NCBI GenBank assembly: GCA_903913345.1
Contig: CAIWLA010000712.1
Location: 1 to 5,961 of the forward strand
DNA length: 5,961 bases
Origin: an uncultured Magnetococcales bacterium
GTDB taxonomy: Bacteria; Pseudomonadota; Magnetococcia; Magnetococcales; Magnetaquicoccaceae
Reading direction: 5' to 3'
The notes under the pieces were generated by a model. It did not search any database, was not told the origin of the DNA, and saw nothing but the letters and a program-made list of their open reading frames with translations. How positions within the stretch are numbered: the first letter of the stretch is position 1; every line of letters begins with the position of its first letter. Below, piece after piece: positions 1-5,961 of this stretch. The position numbers and the translations under genes are program-made.

Positions 1-941
1 ATGGTAGCGAAGGTTCCGATGTGGACACCGCAAACAATGGTGGCGTTGGCACCTATGGTTACCCCGTCATCCAGGTGGGTGGTGGTCAGTCGGGAGTCGT
101 TCCAGTGACTGGCGCGGGCGTAGAGGTCATTGGTGAAGACCGATGATGGCCCCAGGAATACGCCGTTACCCACAGTCAATCCTCGGTACAAGGAGACGTT
201 GTTTTGAACTTTACATTTTTCGCCGAGAATGACGCCGGGATCAACATAGACGTTTTTTCCCAGGCTCGTACCAGCCCCGATGTGGCAACCGGAGCGCAAA
301 TGGCAATGGTGCCAAATGGCAGCCCCAAAGCCGATGTGAACGTCCGGCTCGACAATGGCCGTGGGATGCACAAAAAATCCTAAGTCATTTTTTTCCTGAT
401 TGGCACCACGGACCCGCAGCTTGCGGGCGGGCACCCCGGCCCAGATTTCATAGGGTGGAATTTCTCGGGTAACGACACTGCCAGCCCCCACGACCGCCCC
501 CATGCCCACCTTAACGCCTGGCAGCAAAATGGCACCCAGACCGATGTCGCATCCGGGTCCGATTTCCACTGGCGCAAAGGACAATGCCTCTTCGATGATG
601 GGCCCGAGGGATGTATCGGCATCATGAATCGAGGTGAGAATTTTGACATCGGGTCCAATGCCCGCTTTCTCACCTATGTGGATGCCACCGGCCGCATGCA
701 TGTAAGATCGGGGACCGATCCACACACCGGATTCAATGTGGAGCAGACCCTTGTGATATCCGACGAGCATGGCACCATGGCCAATATAGACGGCATCTCC
801 CAACTGGACATTTTCTGGATGAAAGATTCGTACACCGGCCTCAATCACCACATCCCGACCCACAGAACGCAGCAGATCGGGAATCACCATGCCATCGCCA
901 TGGGAACAAGGAATGAGCCGTTGGTGTTTAGCCTGACTCAT
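1..941 (-). CDS. Tandem (two-domain) hexapeptide-repeat sugar acyltransferase, 3' end cut by window edge
   Basis: One open frame of 313 complete codons runs from the ATG at 941 off the left edge with no stop. It holds two left-handed beta-helix acyltransferase units. Domain 1 (about residues 20-176) has repeated hexapeptides (VQLGDA, IHIGEK, VKVGMG), a candidate catalytic His106 in TSIHD, and the usual family ending AGVPARKLR (168-176). Instead of stopping, the frame passes a short linker and enters domain 2 at about 188. Domain 2 has FVHPTA (190-195), VQNNVSLYRG (245-254), GPSSVFTND (264-272) and GANATIVCGVHIG (297-309), the signature of WbpD/WlbB/FdtC-type nucleotide-3-amino-sugar N-acetyltransferases. 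Such enzymes transfer acetyl from acetyl-CoA in the cytoplasm. The ATG overlaps the aminotransferase stop (ATGA), so domain 2 plausibly acylates that enzyme's product. Domain 1 may O- or N-acylate another position; its substrate is unknown. The rest of domain 2, and possibly more, lies beyond base 1. Confidence 0.9.
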   Translation of the reverse strand, partial: MSQAKHQRLIPCSHGDGMVIPDLLRSVGRDVVIEAGVRIFHPENVQLGDAVYIGHGAMLVGYHKGLLHIESGVWIGPRSYMHAAGGIHIGEKAGIGPDVKILTSIHDADTSLGPIIEEALSFAPVEIGPGCDIGLGAILLPGVKVGMGAVVGAGSVVTREIPPYEIWAGVPARKLRVRGANQEKNDLGFFVHPTAIVEPDVHIGFGAAIWHHCHLRSGCHIGAGTSLGKNVYVDPGVILGEKCKVQNNVSLYRGLTVGNGVFLGPSSVFTNDLYARASHWNDSRLTTTHLDDGVTIGANATIVCGVHIGTFAT

Positions 942-2056
942 GTAGTCCCCCTGACGGCCTCAGCCAAAGCAGCGACGATACGCGCCGCGTCGTGTTCGTC
1001 CAAACCAGGATAGATGGGCAAGGACAACCCCTGCCGCCCAGCCATGGCGGATACCGGGAGATCGGTCTCCTGGTATCCGTATCTGGCCTGCATATAACCC
1101 AGGCCATGCAGGGCATAGGTGCCGATGGTGGTTTCAATGTTGGCATGATTCATGGCAGAGATGACCTGATCGCGGGAGATGCCGGCATCCAGGATGACAC
1201 AGTAGGTCTGAAAGGTGTGAAAGCCATGAGGGGTCACAACGGGCAACTGCACACCGGGTACGGCAGACAGCCCCTCAGACAAAGATCGGGCAAACCGGGT
1301 TCTGGCCTCCAGGATGGCATCCAAACGTTGCATTTGGGCAATGCCGATGGCGGCATGAATGTCGGAGAGGCGATAGTTGAAACCGGGTTCGACAAACTGG
1401 AATCGCCCGTCCACCCGGTCTCCACCATGTTGCCGCAACCGTTGGATCCGCTCAGCCAAGAGCGGATCGTTGGTGGTGATCATGCCACCCTCACCGGTGG
1501 TGATAATTTTTCTGGGATGAAAGCTGAAACATCCCAGCACACCGAGACTGCCACAGGGTACCCCCTGGTAATGGGCACCGAGGGCACAGGCCGCATCCTC
1601 CACCACGGGAATACCCCTGGGCCGGGTCAGGGCCAGAATCGGCTCCATATCGGCCGGGTTGCCAAACAGATGCACAGCAATGACTGCTCGGGTGCGTTGG
1701 GTGAACTTGCGAGCCAGATCCGCCGCATCCAGATTGAGGGTACAGGGATCGATATCGGCCAGCACAGGAACAGCTCCCTGCTGGATAACAACATGGCCCG
1801 TGGCCGGAAAGGTAAAACTGGGCAGAATGACCTCATCTCCCGGCCCGATATCGAGCGCAACCATCGCCAGGTGCAGGGCGGTCGTCGCCGAAGAGGTGGC
1901 AACGGCATACCGGGTTCCGACCCGTTGCGCGATCACGGCTTCAAATGCCGTCACCCTCGGTCCCATGGTGAGGTAGCCGCTGTCCAGGACGGTACGGACG
2001 GACTCCAACTCCTCCTCGCCCAGGAGTGATCGGGACAAACGGATACGGGTATTCAT
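938..2056 (-). CDS. DegT/DnrJ/EryC1/StrS family PLP-dependent sugar aminotransferase
   Basis: This 372-residue protein has the full length and motif order of the family. SSATTALH (55-62) forms part of the phosphate-binding region, VVEDAACALG (151-160) carries the cofactor-ring Asp154, and FSFHPRKIITTGEGG (177-191) carries the PLP-binding Lys183. GFNYRLSD (225-232) is the conserved substrate/dimer motif. The family moves an amino group, usually from glutamate, to a keto group on a nucleotide sugar. Members include WbpE, FdtB/QdtB, PglE, ArnB and perosamine synthase, and I cannot choose among them by eye. The neighbouring WbpD/FdtC-like acetyltransferase domain favours a 3-amino product, but a 4-amino product is also possible if the upstream SDR is a 4,6-dehydratase. 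The start ATG overlaps the SDR stop (ATGA at 2056-2053) and has only a weak SD, which points to translational coupling. The stop overlaps the next ATG in the same way. Confidence 0.93.
   Translation of the reverse strand: MNTRIRLSRSLLGEEELESVRTVLDSGYLTMGPRVTAFEAVIAQRVGTRYAVATSSATTALHLAMVALDIGPGDEVILPSFTFPATGHVVIQQGAVPVLADIDPCTLNLDAADLARKFTQRTRAVIAVHLFGNPADMEPILALTRPRGIPVVEDAACALGAHYQGVPCGSLGVLGCFSFHPRKIITTGEGGMITTNDPLLAERIQRLRQHGGDRVDGRFQFVEPGFNYRLSDIHAAIGIAQMQRLDAILEARTRFARSLSEGLSAVPGVQLPVVTPHGFHTFQTYCVILDAGISRDQVISAMNHANIETTIGTYALHGLGYMQARYGYQETDLPVSAMAGRQGLSLPIYPGLDEHDAARIVAALAEAVRGTT
947..952 (-). promoter_or_regulatory. Ribosome binding site of the tandem acyltransferase
   Basis: AGGGGG lies 5 nt before the ATG at 941, inside the last codons of the aminotransferase gene. 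It supports this ATG as the start and suggests that initiation has its own SD in addition to coupling through the ATGA overlap. Confidence 0.55.
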
Positions 2057-3015
2057 GACTGACCAAGATACCAGGCAACCGTTCTTTCCAAACCCTCCTG
2101 CAAACCCGTGGAGGGGGTAAAGCCGAACGCTTTGTGTGCCTTGTCCACACCCGCCAGATGGCGTCGCACATCCCCTGGACGGGGGGCTGCATGGATGACG
2201 CCCACCGCATCTTTACCCATGATACGCAAGAGGGTTTGGACCAGTTCCAGGATGGTGGTCTCTTGACCACGGGCAACGTTGAAAACCTCACCGATCAGTT
2301 CGGGCCTCTGTGCCAGAGCAACGGCGGCCCGAACGGTGTCCTCCACATAAATAAAATCCCGGGTCTGTAGCCCATCGCCATGAATCTCGATGGGAAGCCC
2401 CCCCCGCGCCCGTTCAATCACAATCGGAATGATGCCAGCATATGCCCTGGAATTTTGCCTGGGACCAAAATTATTGAAGGGCCGTTGCAACACGACATCC
2501 ACTCCAAAGGTGCGATGATAGGCAACAACCAGACTGTCGGAAGCCACCTTGCTGGCCGCATAGGGGGTTTCCGCCTCCAAAGGGTGCTCCTCAGGCATGG
2601 GAACGCTGCGAGCCGTTCCGTATACCTCGGACGAAGAAAAAACCACCGTGCGCTGGATTCCTCCTTCACGGGCCAACTCCATGATCGTCGAGGTCATCAT
2701 GACATTGCGGTCCATGACCCATTTGGGTTGGACCAGACTGGCTGGCAAAGGAATGACGGCCAGATGAAAGCAAAAATCAAATTTTCCCAGGCCTCGCAAC
2801 CGGATCAGAGCGGTATCGTCGGCCAGATCCATGGGTATGAATTCCAGACCGGACATGGCGGCGCGCGCGGCAGACAGATTCTCCTCCCGTCCCAGTGAGA
2901 GATCATCCACCACCACGATGCGATGTGCCCCTTCGGCGACCAACCGATCCGTCAAATGACTGCCGATAAAACCAGCCCCCCCCGTCACCAGGATATTGCT
3001 GTTTTTAATGTTCAT
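2053..3015 (-). CDS. Extended SDR nucleotide-sugar dehydratase/epimerase, NAD-dependent
   Basis: This is a 320-residue protein when started at the ATG at 3015. TGGAGFIG (11-18) is the Rossmann NAD-binding loop, and VVVDDLS (34-40) follows beta-strand 2 with acidic residues suited to NAD ribose. SSSEVYG (127-133) supplies the active-site Ser, and Y152 with K156 in YAASK forms the YxxxK pair. RPFNNFGPRQ (178-187) and GDGLQTRDFIYVEDTV (213-228) are the nucleotide-sugar binding motifs of the family. Glu130 sits where dTDP-glucose 4,6-dehydratases carry their catalytic Glu and where UDP-glucuronate decarboxylases also have Glu. Classical 4-epimerases tend to have Ser or Ala there, so a dehydratase or decarboxylase-like reaction is somewhat favoured; 4-epimerisation is not excluded. 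An in-frame TTG at 3042 is a poorer start because the SD lies between it and the ATG. The gene heads a tightly coupled three-gene set. Confidence 0.9.
   Translation of the reverse strand: MNIKNSNILVTGGAGFIGSHLTDRLVAEGAHRIVVVDDLSLGREENLSAARAAMSGLEFIPMDLADDTALIRLRGLGKFDFCFHLAVIPLPASLVQPKWVMDRNVMMTSTIMELAREGGIQRTVVFSSSEVYGTARSVPMPEEHPLEAETPYAASKVASDSLVVAYHRTFGVDVVLQRPFNNFGPRQNSRAYAGIIPIVIERARGGLPIEIHGDGLQTRDFIYVEDTVRAAVALAQRPELIGEVFNVARGQETTILELVQTLLRIMGKDAVGVIHAAPRPGDVRRHLAGVDKAHKAFGFTPSTGLQEGLERTVAWYLGQS
2398..2405 (-). repeat. Run of eight G in the SDR coding strand
   Basis: Eight consecutive C on the plus strand encode part of ARGGLP (residues 203-208 of the SDR). The frame is intact here. 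See the finding on homopolymer tracts. Confidence 0.6.
2976..2983 (-). repeat. Run of eight G in the SDR Rossmann motif
   Basis: Eight consecutive C on the plus strand encode the TGGA part of the NAD-binding loop, at codons 11-14 of the SDR. A one-base slip here would end the protein almost at once. The frame is intact in this sequence. Confidence 0.6.
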
Positions 3016-3020
3016 GAACA

Positions 3021-3027
3021 CTTCCTC
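3021..3027 (-). promoter_or_regulatory. Ribosome binding site that fixes the SDR start
   Basis: GAGGAAG lies 5 nt before the ATG at 3015 and is a strong Shine-Dalgarno match. It falls downstream of the alternative TTG start at 3042, so it supports the shorter 320-residue protein. Confidence 0.75.
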
Positions 3028-3106
3028 AAAAGGCACCAGCAACGCGCATCAATGGGAATGACGACAAGAGGAACACCCGGCAGACCACCTCCCCCCACGC
3101 GCCCTT

Positions 3107-3134
3107 ATTAACCTTGCCCAGGGTCCATTGTCAA
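3107..3134 (-). promoter_or_regulatory. Candidate sigma70 promoter for the SDR-aminotransferase-acyltransferase genes
   Basis: On the minus strand a perfect -35 box TTGACA (3134-3129) is followed after 16 nt by GTTAAT (3112-3107), which matches the -10 consensus at four of six positions. Transcription would start near 3099 and leave a leader of about 85 nt before the SDR ATG. The site lies in the only sizeable intergenic gap (3016-3229). The -10 is weak, so this is a suggestion from sequence only. The rest of the gap shows an inverted repeat and no recognisable operator or riboswitch. Confidence 0.4.
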
Positions 3135-3175
3135 TGGCTTTTGATAACAGGCACCCCAGCCACACCTCCGGGAGG

Positions 3176-3227
3176 GGAAAGCCGATGGCAGCCGTGCCCC
3201 CTTTTCCGGGATCAAAACGGGCTTTCC
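3176..3227 (-). repeat. Inverted repeat just after the glycosyltransferase stop
   Basis: GGAAAGCC (3227-3220 on the minus strand) is perfectly repeated in inverse as GGCTTTCC (3183-3176), starting 2 nt after the glycosyltransferase stop codon. The 36-nt spacer can form small GC-rich stems of its own. No run of T follows, so it does not look like a standard intrinsic terminator. It could act as a weak terminator or 3'-end stabiliser, or it may be chance. Confidence 0.35.
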
Positions 3228-3229
3228 GG

Positions 3230-4399
3230 TCACGAATGGTCTCTTTTTCCCCACCTGTCCATCGCATACCAATAACTGGCCTCCAAAGATTCCACACATT
3301 TGGCGATGGTAAACCGCGCCTGAATCGTGGCGTGGCCTGCCTGGGAAATGGCCGCATAACGGGCGGGCTGGGCCACCAGATCCCCCATGGCGGTGGCCAA
3401 CAGGTCGGCATCCGCATGATCGATCAACATGCCGTTTTGATCATGCTCCACCACCTCCGGGATGCCGCTGTGCCGCGTGGAGACCGTGGGCACCCCCCAG
3501 GCCATGGCCTCCAACAGGGCATTGGGAATCCCCTCCTGATCCCCGGTCGCCGTCACCCGACTGGGATGAACAAAGAGATCATACTGGGGCAGACGTTGCA
3601 GCAGGGTTGAATTGTCCAGAAAACCCAAAAAACGGACCTGGGATTCCAGGTTCAACGCACCCACCAGGAGACGCAAATCCGGCTCCTGCGGCCCGGAACC
3701 GGCCAGGTGCAGCTCCACCGCAACCCCCCGATCCCGCAACCGGGCCACCGCCTGCAGGGTGACATCCAACCCCTTCTTGTTGATAAAACGACAGGCCTGC
3801 AAAATTCTCAGGGGACGCGCCGGGCCAATGGCCTCCAGGGTGCGCGGAACAAAAACCGCCGGCACCGGCACCCCCGTCCGGTTCAAGCGAATCCGCTCCG
3901 GGGGACAGCCCCGGTCCAGCAGGGCCGCCCGCAGGGAGTCACTCCGCACCAGAAACAGATCGGTATGCACCAACAATTGCTGAAATTCCGCCGCCTCCAG
4001 ACTGTGCGAAAGGTCCGCGCCATGAAAGGAGACAATTTTTGGCCGCCGCTCCTCCCGCAGATAAGGCAACACCCGCACCGCCTCGGTCCCCAGGTAGACA
4101 TGGATCGCCGCCGCCCGTTCCCGCTCCACCAACTGGTGCATCTGCCGCACCTCGTAGCGACTCATGGGCACCCGCTGCCCCCGCCAGGTGTGAACCAGTC
4201 GGGAAAACAACCGCCACGGGCTTTTTTTCAACAGATGCAGACGTTCAAAAGGAAACAGCTCCGGGTGGCGTCGGGTGCGGGTGACCACCCACAGGGTAAA
4301 GGCCTGAATGCCGCACACCTGCCGATAGACATGCAGCATTTCGGGACTCAGGAAAGTGGCACAAAAGGCCACGACAACCGGTTTTTCTGGGTTTTGCAT
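3230..4399 (-). CDS. GT4-type (GT-B fold) glycosyltransferase
   Basis: This 389-residue protein has the usual length and layout of retaining GT4 enzymes, which pass a sugar from a nucleotide donor to a lipid-linked or sugar acceptor on the cytoplasmic side of the inner membrane. The acceptor half includes SFHGADLS (124-131). The donor half begins with RILQACRFINKKGLD (198-212), whose Arg and Lys are expected to bind the nucleotide diphosphate. HLAGSGP (231-237) and VRFLGFL (255-261) follow. FVHPSRVTATGDQEGIPNA (276-294) and the E289-x7-E297 motif in EGIPNALLE mark the donor-binding helix. The HPS...DQEGIP stretch resembles the colanic-acid WcaL-like subgroup. No signal peptide or membrane segment is evident. 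The frame stays open upstream to an ATG at 4576, but that would overlap the amidotransferase gene by 169 nt. I chose the ATG 8 nt after the upstream stop, although its SD is weak, so translational coupling is likely. The donor and acceptor sugars cannot be read from sequence. Confidence 0.92.
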   Translation of the reverse strand: MQNPEKPVVVAFCATFLSPEMLHVYRQVCGIQAFTLWVVTRTRRHPELFPFERLHLLKKSPWRLFSRLVHTWRGQRVPMSRYEVRQMHQLVERERAAAIHVYLGTEAVRVLPYLREERRPKIVSFHGADLSHSLEAAEFQQLLVHTDLFLVRSDSLRAALLDRGCPPERIRLNRTGVPVPAVFVPRTLEAIGPARPLRILQACRFINKKGLDVTLQAVARLRDRGVAVELHLAGSGPQEPDLRLLVGALNLESQVRFLGFLDNSTLLQRLPQYDLFVHPSRVTATGDQEGIPNALLEAMAWGVPTVSTRHSGIPEVVEHDQNGMLIDHADADLLATAMGDLVAQPARYAAISQAGHATIQARFTIAKCVESLEASYWYAMDRWGKRDHS

Positions 4400-4407
4400 G
4401 GTCGATT

Positions 4408-5961
4408 TCAGTCCATGAATTCTTGAAACCAGAGTTCCAACAACATCAGCGACCACAATTTTCTGGCCCAGTTGCGCCGTCCGGTGGTCTGTTCCTCGAC
4501 CATCCGGGCCAGAAAGGCGGGCTGAAACAGTCCACGACGCTGGGCCTGTTCGCTCAACAGGGTGCCCCGCAACCACTCGGCCCCCTGCTGGCGAAACCAG
4601 GTCGTCAGGGGCAGCCCAAAGCCGGTCTTGGGCTTGGTCAGAATCTCCGGGGGCAGGAGAGAACCCATCGCATCCCGAAAGATTTTTTTCCCCAGGGTGC
4701 CATCATGCTTCCATTCACTGGGAATGGTGGCGGCAAACTCCACCAGGGTGTGATCCAGCATGGGTGCCCGGAGTTCCAACCCATGGGCCATGGAGGCCAC
4801 ATCGGTCTTGACCATCAGACAGTCGGGCAGATAGTGGCTCTGGTCATGCCGCATCATCCACTCCCAACCGTCCATCCCCTCCTCCCAGGGGATGACCAAC
4901 CCAGGGGATCCCCCCCCGGACTCTTGAATCAGGGCCTGAAAGCGGGCACTGTAACACGCCTGTTTCTCCCGGTCATTCAAAATGGCCATTTTGGCCAAAA
5001 ACCGCTCTGGCGTCTGCCCGCCCAGCCAATCGAGACCCTTGCCCAGACGATCCCCCAACCGGGAATAGGGCAGGCCCTGGCGCATCTGCCGACCCATCCA
5101 GGCCAGGGCGTGCCGCATCCCCCGTGGCAGAAGATCCACCCGCCCCCCCTGCATGACCTTGGCATAGTTGGCATATCCGGCCAGACTCTCGTCCGCGCCG
5201 TCCCCGGTCAGGGCCACCGTGACCTGCCCCCTGGCCAGACGGGCCACATGATAGGTGGCCACCGCCGACGGGTCGGCAAAGGGTTCGTTGTAATGACGCA
5301 CCAGTTCCGGCAGCACATCCAGGCTGTGGGCATCCAGGATCACTTCATGGTGATCCGTCGCATAGCGATGGGCCACCAGACGGGCAAAGGGCAGTTCATT
5401 GGACCCCTGTTCCGCAAAACCCAGCGAAAAGGTTTTCACGGGCTGGGCACTGGCGGCGGCCATCATGGCCACCACGGTACCGGAGTCCATGCCGCCACTC
5501 AACAAAACCCCCAGAGGCACATCAGCGACCATCCGCAGCCGTACCGATGCCCGGATGCGCGCCACCAGCTCCTCCCGGAGGGATTCTGCCGAGGCCAGGC
5601 TCCTGGGTTGGGGGGTGGGCCGCCAGTAACCCTGAACGGTCAGCTCTCCCGTGGCCGAACAGAGCAAAAAATGGCCCGCAGGCAGCTTGGCCAGACCGGC
5701 AAAGGCGGAGAGGGGACTGGGCACATATTGACAACCGAGATAGCTGTCCAGGGCGGCAAAATCGGGCGCGCAGGGAATCTCCGGGTCAGCCAGAATGGCA
5801 CGGGGGGCGGAACCAAATACCAGGGCAGACCCGGTACGCACATAAAAAAAAGGCTTTTCCCCAAAACGGTCACGGGCGGCAAACAATCGCTTCTTGTTCG
5901 CATCCCAAATGACAAACGCAAACATTCCCTCCATATGGTGTACACACTCGACGCCATATTC
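4408..5961 (-). CDS. asnB: Asparagine synthase (glutamine-hydrolysing)-like amidotransferase, 5' end cut by window edge
   Basis: The 517 visible residues are open to the right edge; family members usually have about 600-650, so roughly 110 N-terminal residues, with the Cys2 glutaminase nucleophile, lie outside. What remains of the glutaminase domain includes GMFAFVIWD (12-20) and DRFGEKPFFY (31-40). The synthetase domain has the ATP pyrophosphatase loop SGGMDS (155-160), LTGDGADE (251-258), TDVASMAHGLELRAPMLDH (386-404) and KPKTGFGLPL (443-452). These motifs indicate an active ATP-dependent, glutamine-fed amidation enzyme. It may make asparagine from aspartate. Because it sits directly upstream of a glycosyltransferase in a sugar gene set, amidation of a uronic acid or another polysaccharide carboxylate, as proposed for WbpS-like proteins, is at least as likely; this is inference. 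Any upstream internal ATG, such as the one at 5934, is not the true start, because in-frame homology (EYGVECVHH) continues before it. Confidence 0.93.
   Translation of the reverse strand, partial: EYGVECVHHMEGMFAFVIWDANKKRLFAARDRFGEKPFFYVRTGSALVFGSAPRAILADPEIPCAPDFAALDSYLGCQYVPSPLSAFAGLAKLPAGHFLLCSATGELTVQGYWRPTPQPRSLASAESLREELVARIRASVRLRMVADVPLGVLLSGGMDSGTVVAMMAAASAQPVKTFSLGFAEQGSNELPFARLVAHRYATDHHEVILDAHSLDVLPELVRHYNEPFADPSAVATYHVARLARGQVTVALTGDGADESLAGYANYAKVMQGGRVDLLPRGMRHALAWMGRQMRQGLPYSRLGDRLGKGLDWLGGQTPERFLAKMAILNDREKQACYSARFQALIQESGGGSPGLVIPWEEGMDGWEWMMRHDQSHYLPDCLMVKTDVASMAHGLELRAPMLDHTLVEFAATIPSEWKHDGTLGKKIFRDAMGSLLPPEILTKPKTGFGLPLTTWFRQQGAEWLRGTLLSEQAQRRGLFQPAFLARMVEEQTTGRRNWARKLWSLMLLELWFQEFMD
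4910..4917 (-). repeat. Run of eight G in the asnB-like coding strand
   Basis: Eight consecutive C on the plus strand encode the SGGGSP stretch (visible residues 348-353) between conserved motifs of the synthetase domain. The frame is intact. Confidence 0.6.

Noticed and set aside
176..673. Two short minus-strand open frames (176-373 and 380-673)
   Set aside because: They are in a different frame from the clear hexapeptide-repeat protein covering the same bases and have no recognisable motifs.
624..1013. A 129-codon plus-strand open frame near the acyltransferase start
   Set aside because: It is antisense to hexapeptide-repeat coding sequence and to the aminotransferase end, and shows no domain of its own.
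992..2029. A 345-codon open frame on the plus strand, opposite the aminotransferase
   Set aside because: It is antisense to a gene with complete family motifs; its protein is low in hydrophobic structure and rich in G, Q and H, and it has no recognisable domain. It is a by-product of the codon bias of the real gene.
3016..3042. An upstream TTG start adding nine residues to the SDR
   Set aside because: The strong GAGGAAG lies between this TTG and the ATG at 3015 and would be inside the longer coding sequence; the ATG also gives the usual short lead before the Rossmann strand.
3176..3227. Reading the inverted repeat as an intrinsic terminator
   Set aside because: The stem is 8 bp with a 36-nt loop and no U tract follows, so it is listed only as an inverted repeat.
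3707..4426. A 239-codon plus-strand open frame opposite the glycosyltransferase
   Set aside because: Its translation is dominated by P, Q, R and H, as expected for the complement of a GC-rich gene, and it covers conserved GT4 coding sequence.
4400..4576. A 59-codon N-terminal extension of the glycosyltransferase frame
   Set aside because: It overlaps the conserved end of the asnB-like gene in another frame, has no family-like sequence, and the ATG at 4399 gives a normal GT4 N-terminus.

Overview
The window looks like part of a surface-polysaccharide (O-antigen or capsule type) biosynthesis locus from a Gram-negative, probably proteobacterial, genome of fairly high GC. That assignment is inferred from gene content and codon use; no taxonomic marker is present. 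All five genes lie on the minus strand and fill almost the whole window. Transcription runs from right to left.

In the direction of transcription the order is as follows. (1) 5961-4408: a class B asparagine synthase-like glutamine amidotransferase, cut by the right edge so that its N-terminal catalytic cysteine is out of view. (2) 4399-3230: a GT4-type glycosyltransferase starting 8 nt after the amidotransferase stop. (3) 3229-3016: a 214-nt gap, the only sizeable non-coding stretch, holding an inverted repeat, a candidate sigma70 promoter and a clear Shine-Dalgarno. (4) 3015-2053: an extended SDR nucleotide-sugar enzyme (4,6-dehydratase, decarboxylase or epimerase type). (5) 2056-938: a DegT/DnrJ/EryC1/StrS PLP-dependent sugar aminotransferase. 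(6) 941-1: a large acyltransferase cut by the left edge, in which two complete-looking left-handed beta-helix domains are joined in one uninterrupted frame. Genes 4 to 6 are linked by two identical 4-nt ATGA stop/start overlaps and are almost certainly translated from one message.

The last three genes read as a short pathway. The SDR makes a keto or epimerised nucleotide sugar, the aminotransferase converts a keto group to an amine, and the acyltransferase acylates that amine and possibly a second position. The glycosyltransferase would place a sugar in the repeat unit, and the AsnB-like enzyme could amidate a sugar carboxylate, as proposed for WbpS-like proteins in O-antigen clusters. The exact sugar cannot be fixed from this window.

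The most unusual object is the tandem acyltransferase at 1-941. Also worth a look are the dehydratase-like Glu in the SDR active site, the GC step and promoter separating the two gene blocks, and three runs of eight G in coding sequence. I found no RNA gene, mobile element or CRISPR array.
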